DNA of 64,000 nucleotides from Actinomadura meyerae (GCF_900188445.1 NZ_FZOR01000004.1:124001-188000); one strand, 5' to 3'. Shown: positions 25,561 through 35,240, counted from the first letter of the stretch. The notes: generated by a model from the sequence alone, not told the origin. Numbers and translations are program-made.

Positions 25561-25953
25561 CTAGGAGATGGTCCGCTTGGTCATGCCCTCGGTGTCCGGG
25601 TCGAGCCCCCAGGAGAAGACGACGCCCGGATAGATGCGGATGACGTCGTCGCCGCCCTGCGGTCCTTCGGTGACCGCGGGCTCGGCGCGTCCCCGGATCT
25701 CCACCCCGCGCACCTTCCAGGGCTGGACGGACGCCAGGTCGTCCACGACGAAGGCCACCTGGTCGTTGTCGCGCAGGTTCCGGTACTTGCGGCTCTTGGC
25801 GAGGTGCCAGCCGCGGATGTCGATGGTGCCGGTCTCGGCGTTGTAGGAGAACCCGACCGGGTTGTTCTGCGGGTCGCCCTTGGGGCCGACGGTGGCGAGG
25901 CGGCCGAGGCGCTGCGTCGACAGGTATTCGCGTTCGATGTCGGTGAGGCTCAT
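25561..25953 (-). CDS. PPOX-class F420/FMN-dependent oxidoreductase
   Basis: A 130-residue split-barrel protein of the pyridoxamine-oxidase-like superfamily. RLATVGPKGDPQNNPVGF is the first strand pair of this fold, and SRKYRNLRDNDQVAFVVDD is the helix that follows in F420-binding members. It probably reduces a small molecule with F420H2; the substrate cannot be inferred. It is co-directional with the Nudix gene upstream, with an 18-bp gap, so the two may be one transcript. Confidence 0.85.
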   Translation of the reverse strand: MSLTDIEREYLSTQRLGRLATVGPKGDPQNNPVGFSYNAETGTIDIRGWHLAKSRKYRNLRDNDQVAFVVDDLASVQPWKVRGVEIRGRAEPAVTEGPQGGDDVIRIYPGVVFSWGLDPDTEGMTKRTIS

Positions 25954-25971
25954 GCCGTCCAGCCTGTGACC

Positions 25972-26466
25972 TCAAGCAGGCTTGAGGTCAAGCGACGCGA
26001 TGACGTCGCGGAGCCGGGGCGACATCAGCTCCGGCAGCTCGTCCAGGGGGAACCAGCGCGCTTCGAGGATCTCCGCGGTGTCCAGCGCGAGCAGCCCGCC
26101 GACGACCCGCGCCTCGTAGTACGCCTCGACCCGGTGCCGGAAGCCGCTCGCCAGCCGCAGCGGAGGGCCGGCGACCTCCACCTCCAGCGCGGTCTCCTCC
26201 CGCACCTCGCGGACGACCCCGTCCTCCAGCCGCTCACCGGCGTTAACGTATCCGCCGGGCAGGCCCCACGCGCGGTAGGGGGGCCACAGCCGGTGCCGCA
26301 GCAGCAGGATCCTGCCCCGCTCGTCCCGGACGATCCCGCCCGCGTACACCAGGAACGTGTGGTGGCGGAACCGCGCGACGCGCCACTGCGCGCGGCCGCT
26401 GAGCCTCCGCCAGAGCGGTGCGGCCAGCGTTCCGAAACGCGCGCGCACACCGGACGGGATCTTCAT
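25972..26466 (-). CDS. Nudix hydrolase
   Basis: A 164-residue Nudix enzyme. The box GGYVNAGERLEDGVVREVRE followed by ETAL (about 71-94) fits GX5EX7REUXEEXGU with the key RE and EE residues present, so it should bind divalent metal and cleave a nucleoside diphosphate-X bond. The basic, Trp-rich N terminus (APLWRRLSGRAQWRVARF) is unusual. The C terminus (WFPLDELPELMSPRLRDVI) is normal. The substrate is unknown. It leads the PPOX gene. Confidence 0.88.
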   Translation of the reverse strand: MKIPSGVRARFGTLAAPLWRRLSGRAQWRVARFRHHTFLVYAGGIVRDERGRILLLRHRLWPPYRAWGLPGGYVNAGERLEDGVVREVREETALEVEVAGPPLRLASGFRHRVEAYYEARVVGGLLALDTAEILEARWFPLDELPELMSPRLRDVIASLDLKPA

Positions 26467-26599
26467 TCCCGAGATGCTAGCCGCCGCCGAGATGCGGCAC
26501 CGAGCGTCGTGTGGGCCTCGTCACATGGCGCCCGAGCGGGATCCCTCGCGCGCCCGCCGTTCGTCGGACATCACAAGGACGCGCCACGGGGAGGACGCA

Positions 26600-26899
26600 G
26601 TGACGACCATGATGGAACGCCCGGCTTCGCGGCAGGAGCAGGCCGACGGCACGCCCGCCCGCCGCGCGCCCGTCCGCCTGCTGCGCAAGATCGCGGTCGC
26701 CGCCGCCGGGACCGCCCTGATCGTCGCGGGCGTCGTCATGCTCGTCCTGCCGGGCCCGGGCGTGGTCGCCATCCTCGCCGGCCTCGGCCTGCTCGGCACC
26801 GAGTTCCCGACCGCCCGCCGCGTCAGCACCCGCCTGAACGGCTACGCGAAGACCGCCTGGCACAAGATCCGCGCGGCGGCGGGCCGCCCCAAGGCCTGA
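26600..26899 (+). CDS. PGPGW-type small membrane protein
   Basis: A 99-residue protein from the GTG at 26600, with GGGGAGG upstream. Two hydrophobic stretches flank a PGPG turn (AAAGTALIVAGVVMLVLPGP, then GVVAILAGLGLLGTEFPTA), matching a family of small two-helix membrane proteins of unknown function. The C-terminal basic helix (LNGYAKTAWHKIRAAAGRPK) faces the cytosol. It is a stand-alone gene. Confidence 0.8.
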   Translation: MTTMMERPASRQEQADGTPARRAPVRLLRKIAVAAAGTALIVAGVVMLVLPGPGVVAILAGLGLLGTEFPTARRVSTRLNGYAKTAWHKIRAAAGRPKA

Positions 26900-27342
26900 C
26901 CGCCGCCCCGCCCGGCCCGCCCCGCCCTGCTCAAGGACGGCCCGGCGTCACGGCCGGTATCCGGCGCAGGTCGTGCGGTGAGCGGGCCGGGGGTGCGTGG
27001 GGGAGGCGCGCCCCTTCCGGTGTGCGCGGCGGCGGAGGCGCCGGAGAGCCCGAGCGGTGCATGCGTGAACTCGATCAACGCGCAGATTGCCGCCGATGGC
27101 GGGGATGGTGGGTGCGGTCGGGGGTTGCGGATGGGACAAAGTGGGATTTCTCGGCATGTGGCCGTTACTGGCCGTGGCGGGGCTGGCAACGGCTTCCCTG
27201 CTGGTCGGCGGGACGATGGCGGCAGCCGCGCGCCTCACATACCGTGAACCCAATCAACCTGATATTTGCGTTTTGATGATGCGTGGCTGAATTTCGCGTT
27301 ACTTTGTCGCCCGGTGGCAGCACTCGGTGAGGGGCGGGCGAC
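26900..27342. other. intergenic region upstream of the giant ATPase gene
   Basis: About 440 bp. The last ~110 bp (27230-27340) are clearly A+T-richer than the neighbourhood and probably carry the promoter of the ATPase-nuclease operon. A 67-codon open frame (27087-27290) encodes one hydrophobic stretch but has no ribosome site and is not called. Nothing else is seen. Confidence 0.45.
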
Positions 27343-30300
27343 ATGGGGCATGGATCTCGGTGCGAAGGGTGCCATGAGGGGGCCGCGCCCTTCGGGGCTC
27401 TGGGCGGACCGGCCGGCGACCTGGCCGCGCTCGAGGACGCGGCGCTGGCGGCGGTGTCGGCCGAGGATGTGCGGGAGGTCCTGCGGCTCGCGCCGCCCGA
27501 GCTGCAGCGGGCCGTCCTCGACGTCGTCCGCCTCGGCGGACGGAAGAAGATGCCCGCCGGGGCGCCCGAGCAGGTGCTCCGCACGATGCGCCACGGCGAC
27601 CGGAGCCGCAGTGGCCGGCTGCGGGCCTACCTCGCCGGAGTCTTCACCCACGGCTTCGGCAACGCCGAAGAGCTCGGCCCGGACGACTGCGTCGAGCTGC
27701 TCGATGCGGACACGGCGGGGGCCGTCCTCGCCCGGGCTCCGAGGCTGCGGGCACTGCTGGCCTGGGACGCCCCGCTCCCGTTCGTGCGCTGGGCGCTGGT
27801 GCGCGTCGTCGCGGAGGACCGCCCGCTCGCGGTGGTGGCGCTCGGCCTCCTCGCGGCGGAACCGGCGGAGCGGATGCCCGGAGTGCGGGAGATGTGGGAC
27901 GCGCTCCGGGAGAAGCATCCCGCACTGCCCGGACGGCCCGCCGACGTGGCGGCGCTGCGGGCGGTCGCGGCGGGCGAACTGGAGGCGGTGCCCGAGCCGG
28001 AGCGGCTCGCCGTGGAGCTGGACGAGCTGCGCGGGCGGTTCGCGAGCGCGGCCGGCGCGGCGGAGCGCATCGCGGAGCGGCTGCGGGAGGGGCGGCGGCC
28101 GGAGGACGGCGACGTGGCCGGAGTCCAGCTCGCCGCCGCCGGTTTCGACGGGCTCGCCGCGCGGATCCTCCCGGGGGAGCGGCCGGCCGGGATCGACGAG
28201 CTCGCGAGCGCGCTCCAGGCCGCGCTTGACGCGGGACGCGGGGACGACCGGGTGAGCGCCCTGCGGCGTATCGAGGGGCCCGACGCCGTGGCCGGACTGC
28301 TGGCGGAGATCCGGGAGGCGGCGGCCGGCGGCGACGACGGCGACGGGCTCGCGGTCTTCGCCGAGCTCCTCGAAGCCCGCACGGTCGACCAGTCCCGCGC
28401 CCCGGAGCTGGCGCAGCGGGCGCGGGCGGCGCTGCCAGACCGCTGGGTGGGGCTCGTCGACCACGCACTGATGGGGCAGCTCTCGATCGCACCCGCCGAG
28501 CCCGCCGCCCCGGCGCAGCCGCCCGCGCAGGCCGAGCCGCCCGCCGCAGAGCCGGCTTCGGCCGACCTGCCCGGCGAGCCCGAGGAGCCGAAGCCGCCGA
28601 GTGTCCCCGCGAACGTGCCAGCCCCCAGGCGAGCACCCGAGACCGTCCGGGCGGACGAGTCCGAGCTCGCGGGCCTCGACGCGTACCTGCAAGCGGTCGA
28701 CCCGCCGCCGCAACCGTCCGGCACCCAGCCGCAACAGTCCGGCACGCGGGCCAGGCGTCGTCGCGAGCAGGTCGTGCCGCCGCCCGCCGAGCCGCAGGCA
28801 CCGGCGCCGCCGGAGCCGGGGCTCGCCGAAGGTCTGGCCGAGGCGGAGGCCGCCGCGCTGCGCGACCGGCGGTTCGGGCTGGCGGCGTGGCTGCGGCGGG
28901 CGGCGGGGCGTCCGGACGCCGAGGTGAACGCGCGCCGGTGCGCGGCGCTCGCTCCGGAGATGGGGGTGTTCGCGGGGCCGCTGTCGGCGGAGTTCGCGGA
29001 CGCGGCCCGGGTGCTGGACGCCAAGGCGCTGGCCGATGACCCGGCCGGGGCGGTGCTGGCGTGGGCGGCCTCGATCCGGGCGGGCCTGGTGTATCCGGAG
29101 GCGGCGCGGCTGGCGGAGTCGCTGAACGTCGTGGTGTCGGGGCAGGCGGTCCTGCGGGAGTGCGGTGAGGCGTTCGCGCAGGCGGCGCGGGCCGGGGTGT
29201 ACCTGAGCCCTGGGATGGACGGCTGGATCCGCGGTGCCGCGAGGCTCGCGCAGGCGCGCGAGGACGCGGCAGCGGAGGCCGCGCGGCTGCTGGACGAGGC
29301 GCCGCGCCGCACCATCAAGCTGGCCCGTGCGACCGAGGTGTGGAAGGCGCTGCTGCTGGCGGACGGGGAGATCCGGCGACTGCTGCGGCTCGCGGCCGAG
29401 GACGACGCGGCGCGGGCGGACGAGGTGGCGGCCGAGGTGGTCCGGCTGCGCGGCGGCGCCGCGATCGAGCGCCTCATCGAGGACACCGACCGGCGCGTCA
29501 ACGCCCCGAAGAAGGGCAAGCCGATCATCGCGGGGGCGCGGCGGAAGCTGCACGAGCGGATCGACGACGCGATCGGCGCCGCCGGTCGGTGGGCGGCGGC
29601 GGTCAAGGAGCACGAGGACGCCGCGTCCGGCGACCGCGACTGGCGGGCGGGCCCGCTGCGGCAGCTCCGCGACGCCGTGAGGGGGCGGCGCGAGGAGGCC
29701 GGCGCCGCGCTCGGCGCGCTGGCGGCCGGCGCGGGCGCGGAGGCCGCGGACGCCGCCCGCCACCTGCTCGACGGCGCGTTCGCCCTGCTGGACGGAGAAC
29801 GGCAGCCCGAGTCCGAGCCGCCGGCCGCGCACGTCCTCAACCGGGACCTGCTGCCGGCCGCCGGCCTCGCCCTGGACCCGCGCACCCTGGAGCCCGTGGG
29901 CGAAATCGCCCTGGCCGACCTCGTCTCCGTCGCGCACGCCGGCCCGCCCGACTGGACGGAGGTGTTCCAGGCGCGGGCCGAGCGGCTCGACCACGCGGGC
30001 ACCGAGACGGTCGTGTCCGTCCTGGAGTCGATCGACGCGCACGCTGCCGCGCCGCTCCGGGCCCGGCGGGACGAGCTGGTCCGCGAGGCCCGCGCGGCCC
30101 GTGACGAGCGTGTCGAGGGGCTGCGTGACCTGGTCGCGGTGTCCCGGCGGGACGGGCTGTTGAGCGAGGGGCAAGAGCGCGAGGCCGAGGAGGCGCTGCG
30201 GCTCCTCGGCGCATCCGGCCGCAACGACTTCGACCGGATCGGCCGTGAGCTGGACGAACTGCGCGCCCGGCTGGAGCGCTGGTGCGAGGCGAGCGTCCGA

Positions 30301-33258
30301 GCCGCGCGCGGCTTGCTCGCCGAGGCGCGGGAGAACGGCGACCTGCGCCCGGCGGACGTCCAGCGCATCGAAGGCCACATCGACGCCCGCGACCTGACGA
30401 CCGCCCGCGAGTTCATCGCGCAGCTCAAGGCCGGCAAGCAGCTCCCCGAAACGGCGGACAACCCCGACTTCGGGCGCTTCTACCCCGCGTTCCCGGACGT
30501 GTTCCACCGGCACTCCCAGCAGACCGGGAAACGCGCCCGCAAGCAGGAGACCAGCGGATACATCGAGGAGTTGAAGGACGCGCTGATCGCCGGCCGCGAG
30601 GTCAACGAGCCGGAGCTGCGCGACCTGCTCGACGGCGCGAGCCTGGACATCCCGAAGTTGCGTGAGGCGTCCCGCCGGGTCGCGGGCGAGGGCCTGCGCA
30701 AGTGGATGAACCTGCGCGAGGGCCGCAGCAAGACGGCGGGGAACCTGCGGTCGCTGATCGACGCGATCTTGAAGATGGTCGGGCTGGAGGGGACGCAGGA
30801 GGAGTCCCGCCAGGGCCCGGACCGGATGTGGATCGTGCTGGACGGCGTCCGGCACGTGGGGTCGGTCGGCGGGGCGCTGCTGCCGGCGTTCGGGTCGCAG
30901 AAGAGCCCGTCGGGCGGGCGGCTGCGGCTGCTGCTGCACTGGGGGCGTCCCGCCCCGCAGCAGCTGATCGATCTGCTGAACGGGCAACCCGAGGGCGAGA
31001 CGGTGCTGGTGCTGTACTTCGGCGTGCTGTCGGCCGACGACCGCGCGCAGCTCGGGCAGGCGGCCCGCAAGCGGCCCGCGCCGGTCGCCGGGGTGCTGGA
31101 CGACGCCGCAATCGGGTATCTGGCGTGCCGGCCGCAGGACTGGTCGGTCGCGGTCGCGCTGATGGCGCCGTTCACCGCCACCGACCCCTACGCGCCGATC
31201 GGCGGCGTCCCGGAGGAGATGTTCTACGGCCGGTCGCAGCAGTTGCGGCAGGTGACCGACCGGCGCGGTCCCTCGTTCGTGTTCGGCGGGCGGCAGCTCG
31301 GCAAGTCGGCGCTGCTGCGCAAGGCCGAGCGCGACCTGGCCTCCGACCCGAACCGGACGGTGATCTTCGAGACGATCCAGACGGTCGGGAAGGTCCGCTC
31401 GATCTCGCTGTGGCCGATCCTGGGCGACAAGCTCGCCAAGGCCGGCGTGGTGCGGTCCGGGCTGACCGGCCGCGACCAGGTGATCGACGCGGTCCGCGGC
31501 TGGGCGGACGCCGACCGCAACCGGCAGCTGCTCATCCTGCTGGACGAGGCCGACGCCTTCCTCAACCGGGACGCCGAGCGGGGCCGCTTCGAGGACGTCA
31601 CCGCGCTGCGCGCCCTGATGGAGGACACCGGCCGCCGCGTCAAGGTGGTGTGGGCGGGCCTGCACCAGACCGCGCGGTTCCACGGCCTGCCCAACCAGCC
31701 GCTCGCGCAGCTCGGCGAGCCGATCGCGATCGGCCCGCTGGACCCCCAGGACGCCTTCGACCTGCTGGTGCGTCCGCTGGCCACGCTCGGGTTCACCTTC
31801 CCCGAGACGCTCGCCGCGCGGATGATCGCCGAGGCCAACAACGCCCCGGCGCTGGTCCAGCTGTTCGCCGGCAAGCTCCTGGCCCTGCTGCGGGAGACCC
31901 CGCGGCAGTTGCCGTACACGATCACCGCCGAGGACGTGGCCGAGGTGTGGCGCGACCAGAACCTGGTCGAGGGGTTCCGGCAGCGGTTCGACTACACCCT
32001 CACCCTCGACAAGCGCTACAAGGTCATCGCCTACACCGTGGCGCTGCACGCCTTGGCCGGCGGCGCGGAGGAGGCCCTCACCGTCCGGGAACTGCGGGAG
32101 GAGTGCACCTACTGGTGGGAGCGCGGGTTCGGCGAGTGCAGCGGCGACGACTTCCGCAGCCTGCTCGCCGAGTGCGTCAACCTCGGCGTCCTGGGCGTGG
32201 ACGAGGGCCGGTACCGGCTGCGCACCCCGCACGTGCTGCGGCTGCTCGGCGGCGTCCGCGAGATCGAGGGCGTGCTGGAGGGCGCTGCCGACTTCGACGG
32301 CCCGGACGAGTTCGACGCCCACTCCTACCGCATGCCCCACCTGGACGGCCCCGACCGCGCGCCGCTGAGCATCGGGCAGATCACCGGGCTGCTGCGCCCC
32401 GGGCGGCTCGTCCACGTGGTGGCCGGGTCGGCGGCGCTGCACGCCGAGCGGGTCACGGCGTCGCTGCTGGCGATGCCGTCCGACCGGCCCGACCTGGAGA
32501 TCCGCGTCGTCCGGCCGGGCGAGGGCACCTTCGACAGCGCGGTGCTGCGCGCCCGCCGCCACCCCGGCCACGACGTCATCGTGGTCGACCTGCACGCGTC
32601 GCGCGACGGCGAGCAGTTCGAGCGGCGGTTCGCCGAAGCGCGGCACGCCGTCGCCGACCCCGCCGGCGAGGGGACCCTGTCGGTCGTGCTCGTCGCCGGC
32701 CCCGCCGCCGCCCCCGGCTGGCTGCGCTGCGCGGCCGACGACGACGTCGAACTGGTCCCGCTGCGCCGCTTCGACCCGCCCGCGATCCGGCAGTGGATGC
32801 TGGAGGACTCCCTCGGCTTCCCCGACGACGCCGGACAGCGCGAACTCCTTCGCCGCACCGGCGGCTGGCCCACACTCGTCGGCCGCGTCGTCACCGCCCT
32901 CGCCGGACGCGACCCCGACCAGGCACTCGACAACGTACTGCGGCAGGTCCGCGCCAAACCCGCCGCGTTCCTCGACGACACCGGCGTGCGCGCCGACCCC
33001 TGCCTGGCCGCCGCATGGCGCGTCCTGGTCGACGAAGACGACCGCGGATCCGCCGCCGACCTCACCACCCTCCTCACCCTCTACGGCGAGGAAGGCACCC
33101 TCGAACTCACCCCCGCCGCCCTCCACGAACACGGCTACACCGCGACCGCCGACCTGGTCGAGGCCCTGCGCGTGCTCGGCGCACTGGAACCGGTGGACGA
33201 CGGCCTGGCCTGCGAACCCGTCCTCACCGACGCGACGAGGCGGGCGACGGCCGGATGA
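27343..33258 (+). CDS. giant 1,971-residue P-loop (STAND/AAA-like) ATPase
   Basis: The start at 27343 has GAGGGG 8 bp upstream. Residues 1-395 are alpha-helical; 396-490 are a Pro/Glu-rich linker; 490-1160 are long helical or coiled-coil repeats; about 1180-1290 a small alpha/beta domain (RMWIVLDGVRHVGSVGG, ETVLVLYFGVLSADDR). The ATPase core has Walker A GGRQLGKS (1315-1322) and Walker B LLILLDEAD (D1401/E1402), followed by LRALMEDTGRRVKVVWAG and a winged-helix-like part. Residues about 1640-1971 hold a second Rossmann-like module without a proper P-loop. This resembles STAND-type sensor ATPases, but I recognise no named family. Its stop overlaps the nuclease start (ATGA), so the two proteins probably act together, for example in anti-phage surveillance (inference). 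Confidence 0.85.
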   Translation: MGHGSRCEGCHEGAAPFGALGGPAGDLAALEDAALAAVSAEDVREVLRLAPPELQRAVLDVVRLGGRKKMPAGAPEQVLRTMRHGDRSRSGRLRAYLAGVFTHGFGNAEELGPDDCVELLDADTAGAVLARAPRLRALLAWDAPLPFVRWALVRVVAEDRPLAVVALGLLAAEPAERMPGVREMWDALREKHPALPGRPADVAALRAVAAGELEAVPEPERLAVELDELRGRFASAAGAAERIAERLREGRRPEDGDVAGVQLAAAGFDGLAARILPGERPAGIDELASALQAALDAGRGDDRVSALRRIEGPDAVAGLLAEIREAAAGGDDGDGLAVFAELLEARTVDQSRAPELAQRARAALPDRWVGLVDHALMGQLSIAPAEPAAPAQPPAQAEPPAAEPASADLPGEPEEPKPPSVPANVPAPRRAPETVRADESELAGLDAYLQAVDPPPQPSGTQPQQSGTRARRRREQVVPPPAEPQAPAPPEPGLAEGLAEAEAAALRDRRFGLAAWLRRAAGRPDAEVNARRCAALAPEMGVFAGPLSAEFADAARVLDAKALADDPAGAVLAWAASIRAGLVYPEAARLAESLNVVVSGQAVLRECGEAFAQAARAGVYLSPGMDGWIRGAARLAQAREDAAAEAARLLDEAPRRTIKLARATEVWKALLLADGEIRRLLRLAAEDDAARADEVAAEVVRLRGGAAIERLIEDTDRRVNAPKKGKPIIAGARRKLHERIDDAIGAAGRWAAAVKEHEDAASGDRDWRAGPLRQLRDAVRGRREEAGAALGALAAGAGAEAADAARHLLDGAFALLDGERQPESEPPAAHVLNRDLLPAAGLALDPRTLEPVGEIALADLVSVAHAGPPDWTEVFQARAERLDHAGTETVVSVLESIDAHAAAPLRARRDELVREARAARDERVEGLRDLVAVSRRDGLLSEGQEREAEEALRLLGASGRNDFDRIGRELDELRARLERWCEASVRAARGLLAEARENGDLRPADVQRIEGHIDARDLTTAREFIAQLKAGKQLPETADNPDFGRFYPAFPDVFHRHSQQTGKRARKQETSGYIEELKDALIAGREVNEPELRDLLDGASLDIPKLREASRRVAGEGLRKWMNLREGRSKTAGNLRSLIDAILKMVGLEGTQEESRQGPDRMWIVLDGVRHVGSVGGALLPAFGSQKSPSGGRLRLLLHWGRPAPQQLIDLLNGQPEGETVLVLYFGVLSADDRAQLGQAARKRPAPVAGVLDDAAIGYLACRPQDWSVAVALMAPFTATDPYAPIGGVPEEMFYGRSQQLRQVTDRRGPSFVFGGRQLGKSALLRKAERDLASDPNRTVIFETIQTVGKVRSISLWPILGDKLAKAGVVRSGLTGRDQVIDAVRGWADADRNRQLLILLDEADAFLNRDAERGRFEDVTALRALMEDTGRRVKVVWAGLHQTARFHGLPNQPLAQLGEPIAIGPLDPQDAFDLLVRPLATLGFTFPETLAARMIAEANNAPALVQLFAGKLLALLRETPRQLPYTITAEDVAEVWRDQNLVEGFRQRFDYTLTLDKRYKVIAYTVALHALAGGAEEALTVRELREECTYWWERGFGECSGDDFRSLLAECVNLGVLGVDEGRYRLRTPHVLRLLGGVREIEGVLEGAADFDGPDEFDAHSYRMPHLDGPDRAPLSIGQITGLLRPGRLVHVVAGSAALHAERVTASLLAMPSDRPDLEIRVVRPGEGTFDSAVLRARRHPGHDVIVVDLHASRDGEQFERRFAEARHAVADPAGEGTLSVVLVAGPAAAPGWLRCAADDDVELVPLRRFDPPAIRQWMLEDSLGFPDDAGQRELLRRTGGWPTLVGRVVTALAGRDPDQALDNVLRQVRAKPAAFLDDTGVRADPCLAAAWRVLVDEDDRGSAADLTTLLTLYGEEGTLELTPAALHEHGYTATADLVEALRVLGALEPVDDGLACEPVLTDATRRATAG

Positions 33259-35240
33259 CCGTGACCGATCCCGCCATCACCGACGACGCGCTCGAGACGG
33301 TGCTGCGCGCGGTGGCGCGGGCGGTGCTGGAGCGGCCGTCCGCCGCCCGGCTCCCGTCCGACCCCGCCGTGCTGGTGCGCGAGCGCACGCCGCTGCTACT
33401 GGAGGCGATCGAGCGGTTCCCCGCGCTGCGCCCCAGGGCCGCCGAGCACCTGGACGGCGCCGGAGACGAGGCGCGCGCGCTGGCCGCCGTCCTGCTGCAT
33501 CCCGAGGACGGCGTCGTGCGTGCCGGGCTGGGCTGGATCAGGCGCCGCGACCGGGCCGCCGAGCGCGCGGCCCGGGACGCCGAGCGCGCCGCCCGCCGCG
33601 CCGACCGGCTCCGCGACCGCATCAAGACCGTCCAGGGCCGGCTGGAGTATGCGCGCCGCGACCTGGGCGAGGCGTCCGACCGGCTCGCGGACACCCGGGA
33701 GGCGCTGACCGAGCAGGCGGACCGGGCGGAGACCCTGGCCAGGGGCCTCGCGACCGAGCGGCACCGCTGGAGCGACCCGCGCGCCCTCGCCGCCGCCCTC
33801 CTCGCCGCCCTCGAACGACCCGCGGCCGAGGACGGCGGCACGGCGCCGGCGGAGCTCCTCGGGCACCTGCGCGAGCTGGTCGACCCGGCGCCGCCGCGGG
33901 TCGCCGTCACCGCGGAGCTCGGCCTGCGGGTCGTGCCGCTCGGCGGTGACGACCACATCGGCGGGTCCTGCCTGCTCGTCGAGGCGGGCGGGACGCGGAT
34001 CCTCGTCGACGCCGGCCTGCGGCCCGGCGACCGCGCCGGACCGCCGCGCGACATCGGCCGCGCGCTCGACGGGCCGCTGGACGCGGTCATCGTCACGCAC
34101 GCGCACAACGACCACTGCGGCTACGTCCCCGCCCTGGTCGCACGCCGCCCGGGGCTGCGGGTGCTGGCGACGCCGGAGACCGCGGCGCTGATGCCGGTGA
34201 TGTGGGCCGACACCGCCAAGGTGCTCGCGGCGCATGAGCGCGGCCGGGCCCGGTGGGGCGGCGGCGGGGAGGTCCTGTACGGGCCGCCGGAGGTCGAGGC
34301 CGCGTCCCGGCGCCGCGAGGAGCTGCCGTTCGGGGTGCCGCGCCGGATCGGCGCGCTGACCGCCGAGCTGTTCCCGGCCGGACACATCCTGGGCGCGGCC
34401 GGCGTCGTGGTGCGCGCCGGGGACCGCCGCGTCGCCGTCACGGGCGACATCTCGGGCTTCCGGCAGGAGACGGTCGGCGGCTACGCCGTCCCCGAGTCCG
34501 CCCGGTCCGCCGACCTGCTCGTGCTGGAGTCGACGTGCTGCGCCGACGACCACGACGACCGGGACATGCGGGTGGACGAGCTGGTCCGCGCGGTCGCCGA
34601 GGTCCACGCGGGCGGCGGCCGGGTGCTGATCCCCGCGTTCGCGCTCGGCCGCGCCCAGGAGGTCGCGCTGATCCTGCGGCGGCACCTGCCGGAGGTGCCG
34701 GTGCGCGTGGACGGCATGGCCGCCGACCTGGCCGCCGTGTTCGAGTCCCTGGACCCGGCGCTGCGGGTGTTCGGGGGCGCCGCCGCGGTCGCGGACCGGC
34801 CCGCCGAACTGGAGACCTTCCGGACCGGGGCCGTCATCTCCACCTCGGGCATGCTGACCGGCGGGCCCGCCGTCCAGTGGGCGAGCCGGATCCTCCCGGA
34901 ACCGGGCAGCGCCCTGTTCATCTCCGGCTACCAGGACGAGGAGTCGCCCGGCCGGGCGCTGCTGGACCTCGCGGAGAAGGGCGGCGTCTTCGCGCTGCCC
35001 GGCCGCGGCCGCGAGATCACCGTTCCGGTACGCGCCCGCGTCGGCGTGATCCGCCTTTCCGCGCACGCCGACCGCCGCGGCCTGCTCGCGGTCTCCGACG
35101 AGGTCGGGGCGCGGGAGGTCATGCTCGTCCACGGCGTTCCGGGACGGCAGCGCTCGTTCGCCGAAACCCTCCGCGTCCACGGCGGGCGCCCCGTCGCGAC
35201 CGGCCCCTGGGAACCGGGCGGCGGGGCCGGGCGGAAGTGA
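33255..35240 (+). CDS. beta-CASP metallo-beta-lactamase nuclease with N-terminal helical domain
   Basis: A 661-residue protein coupled by ATGA to the giant ATPase. Residues 1-220 are helical with a coiled-coil stretch (RDRAAERAARDAERAARRAD). The metallo-beta-lactamase core has THAHNDHCGY (H282, H284, D286, H287), GHILGAAG (H377), TGDIS (D398) and LSAHADRRG (H604). The inserted beta-CASP domain has FALGRAQE and STSGMLTGGP. All metal ligands expected for an RNase J/CPSF73-like nuclease are present, so it should cut RNA or DNA. No KH domain is present, and the N-terminal helical part is absent from housekeeping RNase J. This probably is the effector of the two-gene system. Confidence 0.88.
   Translation: MTVTDPAITDDALETVLRAVARAVLERPSAARLPSDPAVLVRERTPLLLEAIERFPALRPRAAEHLDGAGDEARALAAVLLHPEDGVVRAGLGWIRRRDRAAERAARDAERAARRADRLRDRIKTVQGRLEYARRDLGEASDRLADTREALTEQADRAETLARGLATERHRWSDPRALAAALLAALERPAAEDGGTAPAELLGHLRELVDPAPPRVAVTAELGLRVVPLGGDDHIGGSCLLVEAGGTRILVDAGLRPGDRAGPPRDIGRALDGPLDAVIVTHAHNDHCGYVPALVARRPGLRVLATPETAALMPVMWADTAKVLAAHERGRARWGGGGEVLYGPPEVEAASRRREELPFGVPRRIGALTAELFPAGHILGAAGVVVRAGDRRVAVTGDISGFRQETVGGYAVPESARSADLLVLESTCCADDHDDRDMRVDELVRAVAEVHAGGGRVLIPAFALGRAQEVALILRRHLPEVPVRVDGMAADLAAVFESLDPALRVFGGAAAVADRPAELETFRTGAVISTSGMLTGGPAVQWASRILPEPGSALFISGYQDEESPGRALLDLAEKGGVFALPGRGREITVPVRARVGVIRLSAHADRRGLLAVSDEVGAREVMLVHGVPGRQRSFAETLRVHGGRPVATGPWEPGGGAGRK

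Noticed and set aside
27087..27290. 67-codon frame with one hydrophobic stretch
   Set aside because: No ribosome site, atypical ending and no recognisable family; better seen as intergenic.
27235..33132. A 1,965-codon open frame antisense to the giant ATPase gene
   Set aside because: It mirrors the plus-strand gene, is rich in R/Q/V/G/D as expected from the complement of GC-rich codons, and has no domain motifs; the plus frame has a P-loop and Walker B.
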